The notes below the pieces were generated by a model. It saw only the letters and a program-made list of their open reading frames with translations, made no database searches and was not told the origin of the DNA. Below are positions 44,756 to 53,682 of a stretch of DNA of 64,000 nt, piece after piece (positions within the stretch are counted from its first letter, which is position 1; each line of letters opens with the position of its first letter). The position numbers were made by a program, and so were the translations under genes. The DNA lies in NCBI GenBank assembly GCA_023390555.1, contig JAEWCQ010000015.1, forward strand, positions 62,001 through 126,000. The letters run 5' to 3'. Origin of the DNA: Bacillota bacterium (GTDB taxonomy: Bacteria; Bacillota; Clostridia; Lachnospirales; Lachnospiraceae).

Positions 44756-45973
44756 ATGACATTTGAGGAATTGTATCATACAGTTCTTGCCACAAAAGCC
44801 AAAAATGAAACGTTTCTTCTCCCGGAAGGTGAATTCTCCAAAGATCAGCTCGACTGTCTTCTTCATCCGAACAAACACGCGCTGATTCAACGAAAGCAGG
44901 ACTGTGACTGCAAAGACCCAGCCTGTGTAACTGCCTGCATCTTTCATGCCATGGAGATTAAGGACGGCAAAGTTGTCATACGTGCCGATAAATGTACCGG
45001 CTGCGAAGAATGTATCAAAGCCTGTTCCCAGGATAATCTTACCTTTACCAAAGATACCATTGCAACACTGGAATTATTAAAATCTGACCGCACACAGGTA
45101 TATGCCCTTGTTGCGCCAGCCATTGCAGGCCAGTATGGAAGCGAAGTATCGATTGGAAAAATGCGGACTGCCCTAAAGCAGATCGGTTTCTTCGGAATGA
45201 TTGAAGTGGCTGCCTTTGCGGATATCCTAACGCTGAAGGAGGCGTTGGAATTTCAGGCGCATATGGATGCCCCTTACGATTTTCAGCTGACAAGCTGCTG
45301 CTGTCCGGTCTGGATTAACCTGATCCGGCAGGATTTTTCCAAAATCGTATCCCATCTTCCGGCTTCTGTCTCCCCGATGATCGCCTGCGGCAGAATTGTC
45401 AAAGCGCTCCATCCGGAATGCAAAACCGTCTTTATCGGTCCCTGCCTTGCAAAAAAAGCCGAAGCAAAAGATCCGGAACTTGCAGGCGCAATCGACTGCG
45501 TACTGACTTTTCAGGAACTAAACGATCTGTTTGAAGTATTTCAACTGGATTTTGATTCTGTGAAAGAAGAAATCCGAGAGCATTCTTCTACTGCCGGACG
45601 TCTGTATGGAAGAGTTGGCGGAGTGAGCAGCGCGGTCGGCAACTGCGTGAAAAGCATTTCTCCGAACTGCAGTTTCCAACCGGTCACCGCATGCGGAGTA
45701 AAAAATTGTAAAGACTTACTCGAACAGATTCTTGCTGGAAATGGGAACGGCAATTTCTATGAAGGAATGGCCTGCGACGGCGGTTGTGCCGGCGGACCAA
45801 AGCGAATCATCGACATGCCCGAATGTACCAGAATTGTAAATGAATATGCCGGCAGTGCACCCTTTGCCACACCTGCGGAAAATCCATATGTGGCAGAATT
45901 AATGGAACGCCTCGGCTTTTCCACGGTAGAAAGCTTCGTGGAATCCAGTCATATCTTAACGAGATCTCTATAG
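44756..45973 (+). CDS. [FeFe]-hydrogenase-like iron-sulfur protein (short, possibly sensory type)
   Basis: A 405-residue protein with two 4Fe-4S sites at the N-terminus: C50, C52, C57, C61 and C80, C83, C86, C90. The hydrogenase catalytic domain follows. All three signatures are recognisable: TSCCCPVW at 179-186 (usual form TSCCPxW, here with an extra Cys), GPCLAKKAE around C230, and MACDGGCAGG with C340 and C344. The four ligands of the H-cluster are therefore present. The protein is shorter than catalytic clostridial hydrogenases and has no HydE/F/G genes nearby. It may be a poorly studied group (sensory or ancestral). RBS is GAGGTGA. Confidence 0.88.
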   Translation: MTFEELYHTVLATKAKNETFLLPEGEFSKDQLDCLLHPNKHALIQRKQDCDCKDPACVTACIFHAMEIKDGKVVIRADKCTGCEECIKACSQDNLTFTKDTIATLELLKSDRTQVYALVAPAIAGQYGSEVSIGKMRTALKQIGFFGMIEVAAFADILTLKEALEFQAHMDAPYDFQLTSCCCPVWINLIRQDFSKIVSHLPASVSPMIACGRIVKALHPECKTVFIGPCLAKKAEAKDPELAGAIDCVLTFQELNDLFEVFQLDFDSVKEEIREHSSTAGRLYGRVGGVSSAVGNCVKSISPNCSFQPVTACGVKNCKDLLEQILAGNGNGNFYEGMACDGGCAGGPKRIIDMPECTRIVNEYAGSAPFATPAENPYVAELMERLGFSTVESFVESSHILTRSL

Positions 45974-45986
45974 CCTGGAATCAAAC

Positions 45987-46520
45987 CTAACCCAGACGCT
46001 TTTTTAATTTATCATATTCCCGGTTGATCTCCTGAAGAGTACCCGTATCTCCTGCGAGATTATCCGGATGATAAATTTTGATCAGATCTCTATAACGTTT
46101 CCGCAGGGACTCCTCATCGGAAATCCCGATAAAAAAGAGTTCTCCTTTTATCACGTTGGAGGAGGTATGTGCATAACTGCGTGTATTCGTGTGCTCATAT
46201 GCATGCACTCTGCTGTAGAATTCCTTCTGACGCTGCAACTGCTGTTTTTCTGCCGCAAGCTTCAGCAGTTCATCTTCCAGTATCTTCCACTTCATATCGA
46301 AAAGATGCTGTTCCTGCTTCAAACGGCTCTGGTCCATCTCTTTCTTCAGCAGAAATTCCCGCTTTTCACGATCCAGCTTTCTGCGTTCCTCATCCATTGT
46401 TAACTTTTCATCTGCAAGTTTCTGCTTTTTATGCTCTATCTCAACTGTCTGTTTAAAGCACCATTGCTCAAATTGATTGCCGTCTTCTGGTCTCTGCACT
46501 GCTGTTTTAGGCTGTTCCAT
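45987..46520 (-). CDS. Coiled-coil protein with C-terminal J-domain
   Basis: The start at 46520 has AAGGAGT upstream, giving 177 residues. Residues about 25-105 are a highly charged heptad-like coiled coil (KKQKLADEKLTMDEERRKLDR and so on). The C-terminal 50 residues form a J-domain fragment with RKRYRDLIKIYHPDN, HPD at 151-153, then LQEINREYDKLKK. A J-domain at the C-terminus behind a coiled coil is unusual. It lies downstream of dnaJ with its own promoter and could recruit DnaK to some client. Confidence 0.85.
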   Translation of the reverse strand: MEQPKTAVQRPEDGNQFEQWCFKQTVEIEHKKQKLADEKLTMDEERRKLDREKREFLLKKEMDQSRLKQEQHLFDMKWKILEDELLKLAAEKQQLQRQKEFYSRVHAYEHTNTRSYAHTSSNVIKGELFFIGISDEESLRKRYRDLIKIYHPDNLAGDTGTLQEINREYDKLKKRLG

Positions 46521-46590
46521 AGACAAGACTCCTTTTCATGCACCTATGCAAAACAACATATGGGATATCAATAACTCCTTAGATGCAGTC

Positions 46591-46619
46591 AGTATACAGC
46601 AAAACCGGGGGTTCCGCAA
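46591..46619 (-). promoter_or_regulatory. Promoter of the coiled-coil J-domain gene
   Basis: Minus strand TTGCGG, 17 bases, TATACT, about 70 bases upstream of the start codon. Confidence 0.68.
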
Positions 46620-46672
46620 CAAAAAACTACAGAATTCCCCTTTTTTCACGCAATGGTACACCTGCTTTTTTC

Positions 46673-47851
46673 TTACATATCGTCTATTGTCTCTTTTATT
46701 TTGTCCATAAATCCCTTTTTCTTTTTCTTCTCATCGGATGCAGTTGCTGCCGTGCTCTGGCTCCGTAACGTATGCCCTGTCTCATCATCAAATTTGTGAA
46801 GTGCATCTTTTGCAGCCTGATTCAATCCGGTCGGCACCTGTACAACGAGCGTCACATAGTGATCCCCGCGAATTGCCTTATTCCGCAGAGACGGCACGCC
46901 TTTTCCCTTCAGACGGATTTTCGTATCGGTCTGGGTTCCCGGTTTCACCTCATAGATGATGTCACCGTCTACGGTATTGATCCGGACTTCTCCGCCAAGT
47001 GCTGCCTGTGCAAAGGAAATCGGTGCCGTGGAATAGATGTTCATGTCCTGACGCTGGAAAATCGGATGTCTGGATACAACGACTTCCACCAGCAGATCGC
47101 CTCTCGGCCCGCCGCTTACACCTGGTTCTCCCTTTTCACGGATCCGAACGCTCTGTCCATTATCAATTCCGGCAGGTATGCTCACTTTGATACGCTTTCT
47201 GCTTGCAATATACCCCGTACCATGACAGTCCGGGCACTTTTCTTTCACGACCTTGCCGGTACCGTTACAATCCGGACAGGTCTGTACATTCTGGACCATT
47301 CCAAACAGGGACTGCTGGGTATATACAACTTTCCCTTTTCCGCCGCATTTCGGGCAGGTTTCCGGTGTGGTTCCCGGCTTTGCTCCGGTTCCATGGCAGT
47401 TGCCGCATTCATCTTTTAAAGTAATCTCAATTTCTTTTTCACAGCCGAATACCGCTTCTTCAAATGTAATCCGGATGCTTGCACGAAGATTTGCGCCCCG
47501 CATCGGTCCGTTGTTTGTTCTTCTGCTTCTTCCTCCGCCGAAGAAATCCCCAAATATGTCTCCGAATATATCTCCCATATCCATGCCGGAGAAGTCAAAT
47601 CCTCCTGCACCGCCGGCACCGTCAAACGCAGAATGACCAAACTGGTCATACTGTTTTCTTTTCTCCGGATCGCTCAAAACCGCATATGCCTCAGACGCCT
47701 CTTTGAACTTTTTCTCTGCTTCCGTATCTCCCGGATTCATATCCGGATGATATTTCTTTGCAAGGACCCGATATGCCTTTTTTATCGCTGCGTCATCGGC
47801 ACTTCGTTCCACTCCGAGGACTTCATAATAATCTCTTTTCTGCTCTGCCAT
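46673..47851 (-). CDS. dnaJ: Chaperone protein DnaJ
   Basis: Co-chaperone that stimulates DnaK and binds unfolded proteins. The 392-residue protein has the J-domain with YHPDMNPGD, a Gly/Phe-rich linker (FDGAGGAGGFDFSGMD), and four zinc-binding CxxCxGxG repeats (CGNCHGTG, CPKCGGKG, CPDCNGTG, CPDCHGTG). The C-terminal substrate domains follow, ending in a basic tail (DEKKKKKGFMDKIKETI). It is the last gene of hrcA-grpE-dnaK-dnaJ. Confidence 0.98.
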   Translation of the reverse strand: MAEQKRDYYEVLGVERSADDAAIKKAYRVLAKKYHPDMNPGDTEAEKKFKEASEAYAVLSDPEKRKQYDQFGHSAFDGAGGAGGFDFSGMDMGDIFGDIFGDFFGGGRSRRTNNGPMRGANLRASIRITFEEAVFGCEKEIEITLKDECGNCHGTGAKPGTTPETCPKCGGKGKVVYTQQSLFGMVQNVQTCPDCNGTGKVVKEKCPDCHGTGYIASRKRIKVSIPAGIDNGQSVRIREKGEPGVSGGPRGDLLVEVVVSRHPIFQRQDMNIYSTAPISFAQAALGGEVRINTVDGDIIYEVKPGTQTDTKIRLKGKGVPSLRNKAIRGDHYVTLVVQVPTGLNQAAKDALHKFDDETGHTLRSQSTAATASDEKKKKKGFMDKIKETIDDM

Positions 47852-47966
47852 AATCTTTCCCTCTTTACTGTTTCAATTTCTATCTCTTAATCCACCAAAA
47901 GATTGTTATAAAAAATGAAGCCTGTATCTCCAGTTTTTATAGCAACCTCTTGGGATTTCTTTTTAA

Positions 47967-48006
47967 GATACAGCCTGAAACCGGAATCCCGGTCTCAAGC
48001 TGTATC
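47967..48006 (-). terminator. Hairpin between dnaK and dnaJ
   Basis: Long stem (GATACAGC...GACCGG with CCGGTTTC...GCTGTATC, 4-base loop), minus-strand tail TTAAAAAG, without a strong T-run. It probably reduces read-through or protects the dnaK message, giving less DnaJ than DnaK. Confidence 0.6.
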
Positions 48007-48032
48007 GCTTTCTAAAAATCTTACACTTCAGA

Positions 48033-49898
48033 TTATACTTCTTTGTAATCAGCGTCAACCACATCGTCTGCTGCTCCGGCGCCCATATCTGAGGCTGCGC
48101 TCATATCCGGACCTGCTGCGCCCTGTGCTGCCTGTGCATTTTCATACATCTTGGCAAATACTTTCTGTGCGCTCTCTGACAATTTCTCTTTTGCAGCTTT
48201 CATTTCGGCAACCTGATCATCTGTCATGTTTTCAGCCTGCGGATTTGCATCTACCAGTGCTTTCAACGCATTCAAATCTGTTTCAACTGCAGATTTGTCT
48301 GCCGGATCGAGATTTGCACCGACTTCTTCCAATGCTTTCTCTGTCTGGAATACGAAGGAGTCTGCATCATTTCTGGTGTCGATTGCTTCTTTTCTCTTCT
48401 TATCCTGTGTTTCGAATTCAGCGGCTTCTTTGATTGCTTTGTCGATATCAGAATCGGACATATTCGAACCAGCGGTAATGGTGATATGCTGTTCTTTTCC
48501 GGTTCCAAGATCCTTTGCAGATACGTTTACAATACCGTTTGCATCGATATCAAAGGTAACTTCGATCTGTGGCACACCGCGACGTGCTGGTGGGATACCA
48601 TCCAGGCGGAACTGTCCGAGGGATTTGTTATCTCTTGCAAACTGTCTTTCACCCTGTACAACATTGATATCAACTGCGGTCTGATTATCTGCAGCTGTTG
48701 AGAAAATCTGGCTCTTTTTCGTAGGGATTGTCGTATTACGCTCAATCAGTCTGGTGGCAACGCCGCCCATGGTCTCGATGGATAAAGACAATGGAGTTAC
48801 ATCCAGAAGCAGAATCTCACCTGCACCTGCATCGCCTGCTAATTTACCACCCTGAATGGAAGCACCAAGTGCTACACATTCATCCGGATTTAAGGATTTG
48901 CTTGGTTCTTTTCCTGTCAGCTGTTTTACCTTATCCTGTACGGCAGGGATACGTGTAGAACCGCCTACCAATAATACCTGGCCAAGCTCAGAAGAGGAGA
49001 TACCGGCATCTCTCAGTGCATTCTGTACCGGTACTGCTGTTCGCTCTACCAGATCATGTGTCAGTTCATCAAATTTTGCTCTTGTCAGATTCATGTCAAA
49101 GTGCTTCGGACCATCTGCGGTTGCGGTGATAAACGGCAGATTGATGTTGGTTGTTGTAGCGGAAGATAACTCTTTCTTTGCCTTTTCTGCCGCTTCCTTC
49201 AAACGCTGAAGCGCCATCTTGTCACTGGAAAGATCCACACCCTCTGCCTTTTTGAATTCCTCTAACATCCAATCGGTAACCTTCTGGTCAAAGTCGTCAC
49301 CACCGAGTCTGTTATCTCCGGAGGTAGCTAAAACCTCGATGACACCGTCACCGATTTCGATGATGGATACGTCGAACGTACCGCCGCCAAGGTCATATAC
49401 CATGATTTTCTGTTCATGCTCATTGTCCAGACCATATGCCAGAGCTGCTGCTGTCGGCTCATTGATGATACGTTTTACATCAAGTCCTGCAATTTTACCG
49501 GCATCTTTTGTTGCCTGACGCTGTGCATCGTTGAAGTATGCAGGAACGGTGATGACTGCTTCTGTTACTTTTTCTCCAAGATAACCTTCTGCGTCTGCTT
49601 TTAATTTCTGCAGAATCATAGCAGAAATCTGCTGTGGGGAATACTGTTTGTCATCAATCACTTTCTTGTAATCCGTTCCCATATGTCTTTTAATGGAAGA
49701 GATTGTCTTCTCCGCATTGGTAACTGCCTGACGTTTTGCAGGCTCGCCCACCAATCTCTCTCCTGTCTTTGTAAATGCAACGACTGACGGTGTTGTTCTT
49801 GCACCTTCCTGATTTGCGATAACGGTAGGTTTTCCACCTTCCATAACTGCCACGCAGCTGTTTGTTGTTCCTAAATCAATACCTATGATTTTGCCCAT
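48033..49898 (-). CDS. dnaK: Chaperone protein DnaK (Hsp70)
   Basis: ATP-driven chaperone. The 621-residue protein begins MGKIIGIDLGTTNSCVAVMEGG and has the phosphate loops VPAYFNDAQRQATKDAG and VYDLGGGTFDVSIIEIG. The linker is ILLLDVTPLSL and the substrate domain NTTIPTKKSQIFSTA. It lacks the 24-residue segment in the ATPase domain found in proteobacterial DnaK, as is usual in Firmicutes. The tail is rich in Ala and Gly and ends VVDADYKEV. It follows grpE by 43 bases. Confidence 0.98.
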   Translation of the reverse strand: MGKIIGIDLGTTNSCVAVMEGGKPTVIANQEGARTTPSVVAFTKTGERLVGEPAKRQAVTNAEKTISSIKRHMGTDYKKVIDDKQYSPQQISAMILQKLKADAEGYLGEKVTEAVITVPAYFNDAQRQATKDAGKIAGLDVKRIINEPTAAALAYGLDNEHEQKIMVYDLGGGTFDVSIIEIGDGVIEVLATSGDNRLGGDDFDQKVTDWMLEEFKKAEGVDLSSDKMALQRLKEAAEKAKKELSSATTTNINLPFITATADGPKHFDMNLTRAKFDELTHDLVERTAVPVQNALRDAGISSSELGQVLLVGGSTRIPAVQDKVKQLTGKEPSKSLNPDECVALGASIQGGKLAGDAGAGEILLLDVTPLSLSIETMGGVATRLIERNTTIPTKKSQIFSTAADNQTAVDINVVQGERQFARDNKSLGQFRLDGIPPARRGVPQIEVTFDIDANGIVNVSAKDLGTGKEQHITITAGSNMSDSDIDKAIKEAAEFETQDKKRKEAIDTRNDADSFVFQTEKALEEVGANLDPADKSAVETDLNALKALVDANPQAENMTDDQVAEMKAAKEKLSESAQKVFAKMYENAQAAQGAAGPDMSAASDMGAGAADDVVDADYKEV

Positions 49899-49941
49899 AA
49901 CTGAGACCTCCTAAAAATAATGAAATATTTTGTACGCGAAT

Positions 49942-50589
49942 TTAATTTGCAACCTTTACCATGCTATGTCTTACAACAACATCATGATACTTATAACCTT
50001 TCTGGAATTCCTCGGCAACTGTATTCTCACCGAGTTCCTCGTCTTCCACATGCATGACTGCATTGTGAAGATTCGGATCAAATTCCTGGCCAACCGCCTC
50101 GATTGGTTCTACGCCCGCTTCCGATAACATGGACAGCATCTGTTTATAGACTTTATCCATTCCATCCACAAAGGCATTGTCTTTTTCTTCTTCCGGAACT
50201 GCAGCCAGACCTCTTTCAAAATTGTCAATCACAGGCAGAATCTTTTCAACGATTGTCTTAGCTCCCATGTCGTACATCTGTGCTTTCTCTTTCTCCGTAC
50301 GTCTGCGGAAGTTTTCAAATTCTGCCATCTGACGTTTTAATCGGTCCGTCAGATCCTCAATCTGCTCATCTCTCTTGTCTTTTTTTTCTTTTTTCTTATT
50401 AAAGATACCTTTTTTACTTTCTTCCTTTTTGTCCTCTATCTGTTCCGATGATTCATCGGTATCTTCCTCATTTTCTGCCTTACTTTCCTGCTCATTTCCT
50501 TCTGCTTCTGTCTCTGCCGTCTCTTTGGATTGGTTTTCCGCCTCCTCCAAAACTTCTTCTAATATTTCTTCCTTGTTCTCTTCCGCCAC
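49942..50589 (-). CDS. grpE: Nucleotide exchange factor GrpE
   Basis: Releases ADP from DnaK. It starts with GTG at 50589 with AGGTGG upstream, 215 residues. The first ~90 residues are very acidic then basic and probably disordered or coiled. The helical region LKRQMAEFENFRRRTEKEKAQM follows, then VLPVIDNFERGL and the C-terminal beta domain ending GYKYHDVVVRHSMVKVAN. The acidic extension is longer than in many GrpE proteins. Confidence 0.96.
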   Translation of the reverse strand: MAEENKEEILEEVLEEAENQSKETAETEAEGNEQESKAENEEDTDESSEQIEDKKEESKKGIFNKKKEKKDKRDEQIEDLTDRLKRQMAEFENFRRRTEKEKAQMYDMGAKTIVEKILPVIDNFERGLAAVPEEEKDNAFVDGMDKVYKQMLSMLSEAGVEPIEAVGQEFDPNLHNAVMHVEDEELGENTVAEEFQKGYKYHDVVVRHSMVKVAN

Positions 50590-50604
50590 CTTATATCCAC
50601 CTTT

Positions 50605-51651
50605 CTAGCTTTTGGGACGATTCAAAATACCGTCCAGCTGATTCTTCAGCATTTTCAAATTATCCATGACGTTTTCGTAATCCATTCTTTTTGGTCCAAT
50701 GATACCAATGGTTCCTTTCACGCCTTCGCCCAATTCATAGGTCGCAGTGACGACACTGCAGTCCTTCATCGTCTGAATCGGGGATTCATTCCCTATATAA
50801 ACCTGAATACCGGTACCCGTTCCATCTTCCGCTAGGTTCTCGGTAACCAGACTTACTAACTGATTCTTTTCTTCAAAGGCGGTCAGCAGTTCACTCGCTT
50901 TCTGTGAATCGGAAAGCTCCGGATACTTCAGAATGTTGGTTGCTCCGCTGGTATAGATCTCCAGATCCTCATCTTCACTGATTGCTTCCGCCACCGCATC
51001 CAGTACACCGCCCACGATTTTACTGTGAATCCCTGCCTTTTCCTTCAATGCCGCAATCGTTCCAAGATTGATCTGGTCTATGGAGAGTCCGGTCAGATTG
51101 GTATTCAGCAATATGTTCAGTTTCAGCATCTGCTCATTGTCAATCGGTTCATCAATCGCAATCATCTTATTCTTGACAAGATTGCCCTCAAGTACAACGA
51201 CCGCCAGAATATGTTCCGCATCCACATGGGACAGCTGAAGGAATTTTACTTTATTGTGATGGAACTGGGGAGATGTGATCATCGTTGCATAGTTCGTATT
51301 ATTGGCAAGAAGTTTTGCCACCTGCTGTAAGATCTGTTCCATCTTCTCGGTATGCTCTATCACAAATTCCTTCATATCAGATACTTCTTTGTCTTTTTGC
51401 TCAATCAGATGATCGACGTAGAAACGATACCCCTTATCCGACGGAATTCGGCCGGCTGATGTATGCGGCTGCATGATATAGCCGAGTTCCTCAAGATCCG
51501 CCATCTCATTGCGGATGGTTGCAGAACTTAAGTTGAGATCCGTATACTTGGAAATGGTTCTTGATCCCACCGGTTCTCCCGTCTCCAGATAATTCCGGAT
51601 GATGGCATTCAATATTTTCTTTTTTCTATCATCTAATTCGTTTCCGCTCAT
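50605..51651 (-). CDS. hrcA: Heat-inducible transcription repressor HrcA
   Basis: Repressor of class I heat-shock genes; binds CIRCE and needs GroE for activity. The 348-residue protein has the N-terminal winged helix (YLETGEPVGSRTISKY, LSSATIRNEMADLEELGYI, HTSAGRIPSDKGYRFYV) and a C-terminal GAF-like domain with GIIGPKRMDYENVM. It lies just downstream of a CIRCE element, so it controls its own operon. Confidence 0.97.
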   Translation of the reverse strand: MSGNELDDRKKKILNAIIRNYLETGEPVGSRTISKYTDLNLSSATIRNEMADLEELGYIMQPHTSAGRIPSDKGYRFYVDHLIEQKDKEVSDMKEFVIEHTEKMEQILQQVAKLLANNTNYATMITSPQFHHNKVKFLQLSHVDAEHILAVVVLEGNLVKNKMIAIDEPIDNEQMLKLNILLNTNLTGLSIDQINLGTIAALKEKAGIHSKIVGGVLDAVAEAISEDEDLEIYTSGATNILKYPELSDSQKASELLTAFEEKNQLVSLVTENLAEDGTGTGIQVYIGNESPIQTMKDCSVVTATYELGEGVKGTIGIIGPKRMDYENVMDNLKMLKNQLDGILNRPKS

Positions 51652-51688
51652 TGCATCGCTCCCGACAAATGAAGTATCTAATTCATTG

Positions 51689-51715
51689 TTAGCACTCAGC
51701 CGTTTGGAGTGCTAA
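51689..51715. promoter_or_regulatory. CIRCE operator of the hrcA-grpE-dnaK-dnaJ operon
   Basis: TTAGCACTC, 9 bases, GAGTGCTAA: an exact match to the CIRCE consensus. It lies between the promoter and the hrcA start codon. Confidence 0.97.
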
Positions 51716-51728
51716 TCACTATGTAATT

Positions 51729-51757
51729 AAGATATCACCATCGTTTTTTTTTGTCAA
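51729..51757 (-). promoter_or_regulatory. hrcA operon promoter
   Basis: Minus strand TTGACA, 17 bases, TATCTT, immediately upstream of CIRCE. The part of the gap from 51760 to 51905 is A/T-rich and shows nothing else. Confidence 0.85.
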
Positions 51758-51909
51758 CACCATTTTAAAAGTTTATCATTAATTTATTCATTTCCATTTT
51801 ACTTTGAAATAAACCCTGTTTCCGGATACTTTTCACAATCGGATATTCTTTGCACAGATTAGAGTGCTTTCTCATTCATAAGCATCAAAACTTTGCAATA
51901 CAACGCGAT

Positions 51910-52071
51910 AAGGTCTTACCTATAGAAGAACCGTGTACTTGTACATTCCCGCATTCCGCTTCTTAGAAAGTGCAGATTTTGTTCCGCGCGAAGCTGCGCA
52001 TCCAAATTTTATTCTATCGGAAAAGCGTAGCTTTCACACGTGAATGTAACAGGGTTTTCCCTAAATAGAAT
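51910..52071 (-). repeat. Dispersed structured repeat, copy B (~162 bp)
   Basis: Minus-strand partner of copy A (40334-40498). Shared blocks in order are ATTCTAT, CCCTGTTACATTC, GTGAA-G-TA-G-TTTTCC-ATAGAATAAAATTT, GATG-GCAGCTTCGCGC, GAATGC-GGA-TGT, AGTACAC and AAGACCTT. The first 62 bases form a hairpin (ATTCTAT...ATAGAAT). It begins at the T-run of the ABC-operon terminator, the same arrangement as copy A. It lies in the gap between the accessory cassette and hrcA. Confidence 0.85.
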
Positions 52072-52101
52072 AAAAAAAGGACAGGCATATGCATCCTGTC
52101 C
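52072..52101 (-). terminator. Intrinsic terminator of the ABC transporter cassette
   Basis: Stem GGACAGG/CCTGTCC with a 9-base loop, then seven T on the minus strand. Confidence 0.9.
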
Positions 52102-52143
52102 TGAATCGTTATCATCCGGAATGTTATCTTCCCTTCTGATTAT

Positions 52144-52896
52144 TTATATTGTATAATCCTTTGCATCTTCACTTTGATTCATAATATGTGACAAGATGAT
52201 TTTCTCATAATAACTGCTGTCATTTCCAGTTACTCTCGGCCTGTTCAACTGAATCTTCATATCTAGCTTAATTTCGTTCTGATCGATTACAATCACACGA
52301 TCTGCAAGCTTTACTGCCTCGCTCACATCATGTGTCACAACAATTGCCGTGAACTCCAGCTGTTTCCAGAGATTTTCAATTAATTCCTGCATCTCAAGCC
52401 TGGTCAGCGCATCTAATGCGCCAAGCGGTTCATCCATTAAAAGAACCTTGGGCTGACCGGCCAACGCTCTTGCCAGAGAAACGCGCTGCTTTTGCCCTCC
52501 ACTCAGGACATGGGGCCAGACATTTTTTTTTGCAAGCAGTCCCACATTTTCCAGCGCCTCAACAGCCAGCTTTTCATTATGATTGTGAGCTCCGATTTTC
52601 ACATTTTTTATTACCTTTTTCCACGGCAGAAGCCGTGGTTCCTGAAAAACGAACCGAATGTTACTGTCAACTCCAAGCTTCTTTCTTCCGTTTACCTCGA
52701 TTTCCCCGGAGGTTACAGTATCAAGTCCTTCGATCAATCTCAAAAGTGTACTTTTTCCGCATCCGCTTTTTCCGACAATGGCTACGAATTCCCCGGGATG
52801 AATTTCAAGATTGATGTCATTTAACACGGTAAGATCACCGAATTTTTTTATCAGATTTTCTATTTTAATACCATATCCATTGATTGTCTCAGACAT
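52144..52896 (-). CDS. ABC transporter ATP-binding protein (nitrate/sulfonate/taurine type)
   Basis: Energy-coupling subunit of an importer. The start at 52896 has GGAGGG upstream and overlaps the permease stop by one base (TAATG); a longer reading is less likely. The 250-residue protein has Walker A GKSGCGKST, Q-loop FVFQEPRLLPW, signature LSGGQKQRVSLARALA, Walker B VLLMDEPLGALDA and the switch His VTHDVSEA. The QEPRLLPW form is typical of SsuB/TauB/NrtD proteins. Substrate is unknown. Confidence 0.92.
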   Translation of the reverse strand: MSETINGYGIKIENLIKKFGDLTVLNDINLEIHPGEFVAIVGKSGCGKSTLLRLIEGLDTVTSGEIEVNGRKKLGVDSNIRFVFQEPRLLPWKKVIKNVKIGAHNHNEKLAVEALENVGLLAKKNVWPHVLSGGQKQRVSLARALAGQPKVLLMDEPLGALDALTRLEMQELIENLWKQLEFTAIVVTHDVSEAVKLADRVIVIDQNEIKLDMKIQLNRPRVTGNDSSYYEKIILSHIMNQSEDAKDYTI

Positions 52897-53666
52897 TATC
52901 GCGTTTCCCTCCATCGAATCAATATTCGCTCTAGAAAAGTTGCCAGCATATCGGAAAGCTTTCCGAGAATTGCATATAAGATGATAGCCAGCAGAACTTT
53001 ATCCATTTGCAATAGCTCTCTTGCAGTCATCGCCATGTATCCGATACCGGCATCCGTTGCAATCTGCTCCGCTGCGATTAAGATCAGCCACATGGAACCC
53101 AAAGATAACTTCAGCCCGACTAATATAGATGGCAGGGACCCGGGAAGAATAATATCCCAAAATATCTTGATGCTGCTCAATCCATATACCCTGCCCATTT
53201 CCATCAGTCCCTTGTCAATGCCTTTAATTCCATGATATGTATTGATGTATATTGGAAAAAATACGCCAAAGGCAACCATATAAACTTTTACCTCTTCCCC
53301 AATTCCAAACCATATAATCATCAAAGAAATTGCTGCCAGGATTGGAATCGTACGGAGCATCTGAATCGTAGTATTAAACGCCAGATCGAGCAGATTGGAC
53401 AGCCCGGTCATAAATCCCAATATCAGTCCGATCAGACCGCCCAGAAGCAGACCTTTTCCTGCGCGGATGGTACTGACAGAGACATATTCCCACAAGGTTC
53501 CATCCTTTATCATGATGACGGTTCTCTGATATACCTTTTCCGGAGCCGGGAATAACGTGGTGTTTCTTCCCGGCAAGGTTGCATAGTACCAGAAAAAAAG
53601 TACGAGTGCCGGAACAATCCAGGGAACTAATATTCTCCATACTTTGACTGTTTTTTTCCAATTCAT
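52896..53666 (-). CDS. ABC transporter permease (SsuC/TauC type)
   Basis: A 256-residue membrane protein with six hydrophobic segments (first at about 12-32). The cytoplasmic coupling loop is YGLSSIKIFWDIILPGSLPSILVGLKLSLGSMW, the EAA-like motif of this class. It lies 16 bases after the binding-protein gene and is translationally coupled to the ATPase gene. Confidence 0.92.
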   Translation of the reverse strand: MNWKKTVKVWRILVPWIVPALVLFFWYYATLPGRNTTLFPAPEKVYQRTVIMIKDGTLWEYVSVSTIRAGKGLLLGGLIGLILGFMTGLSNLLDLAFNTTIQMLRTIPILAAISLMIIWFGIGEEVKVYMVAFGVFFPIYINTYHGIKGIDKGLMEMGRVYGLSSIKIFWDIILPGSLPSILVGLKLSLGSMWLILIAAEQIATDAGIGYMAMTARELLQMDKVLLAIILYAILGKLSDMLATFLERILIRWRETR

Positions 53667-53682
53667 GATTCCATCTCCATTA

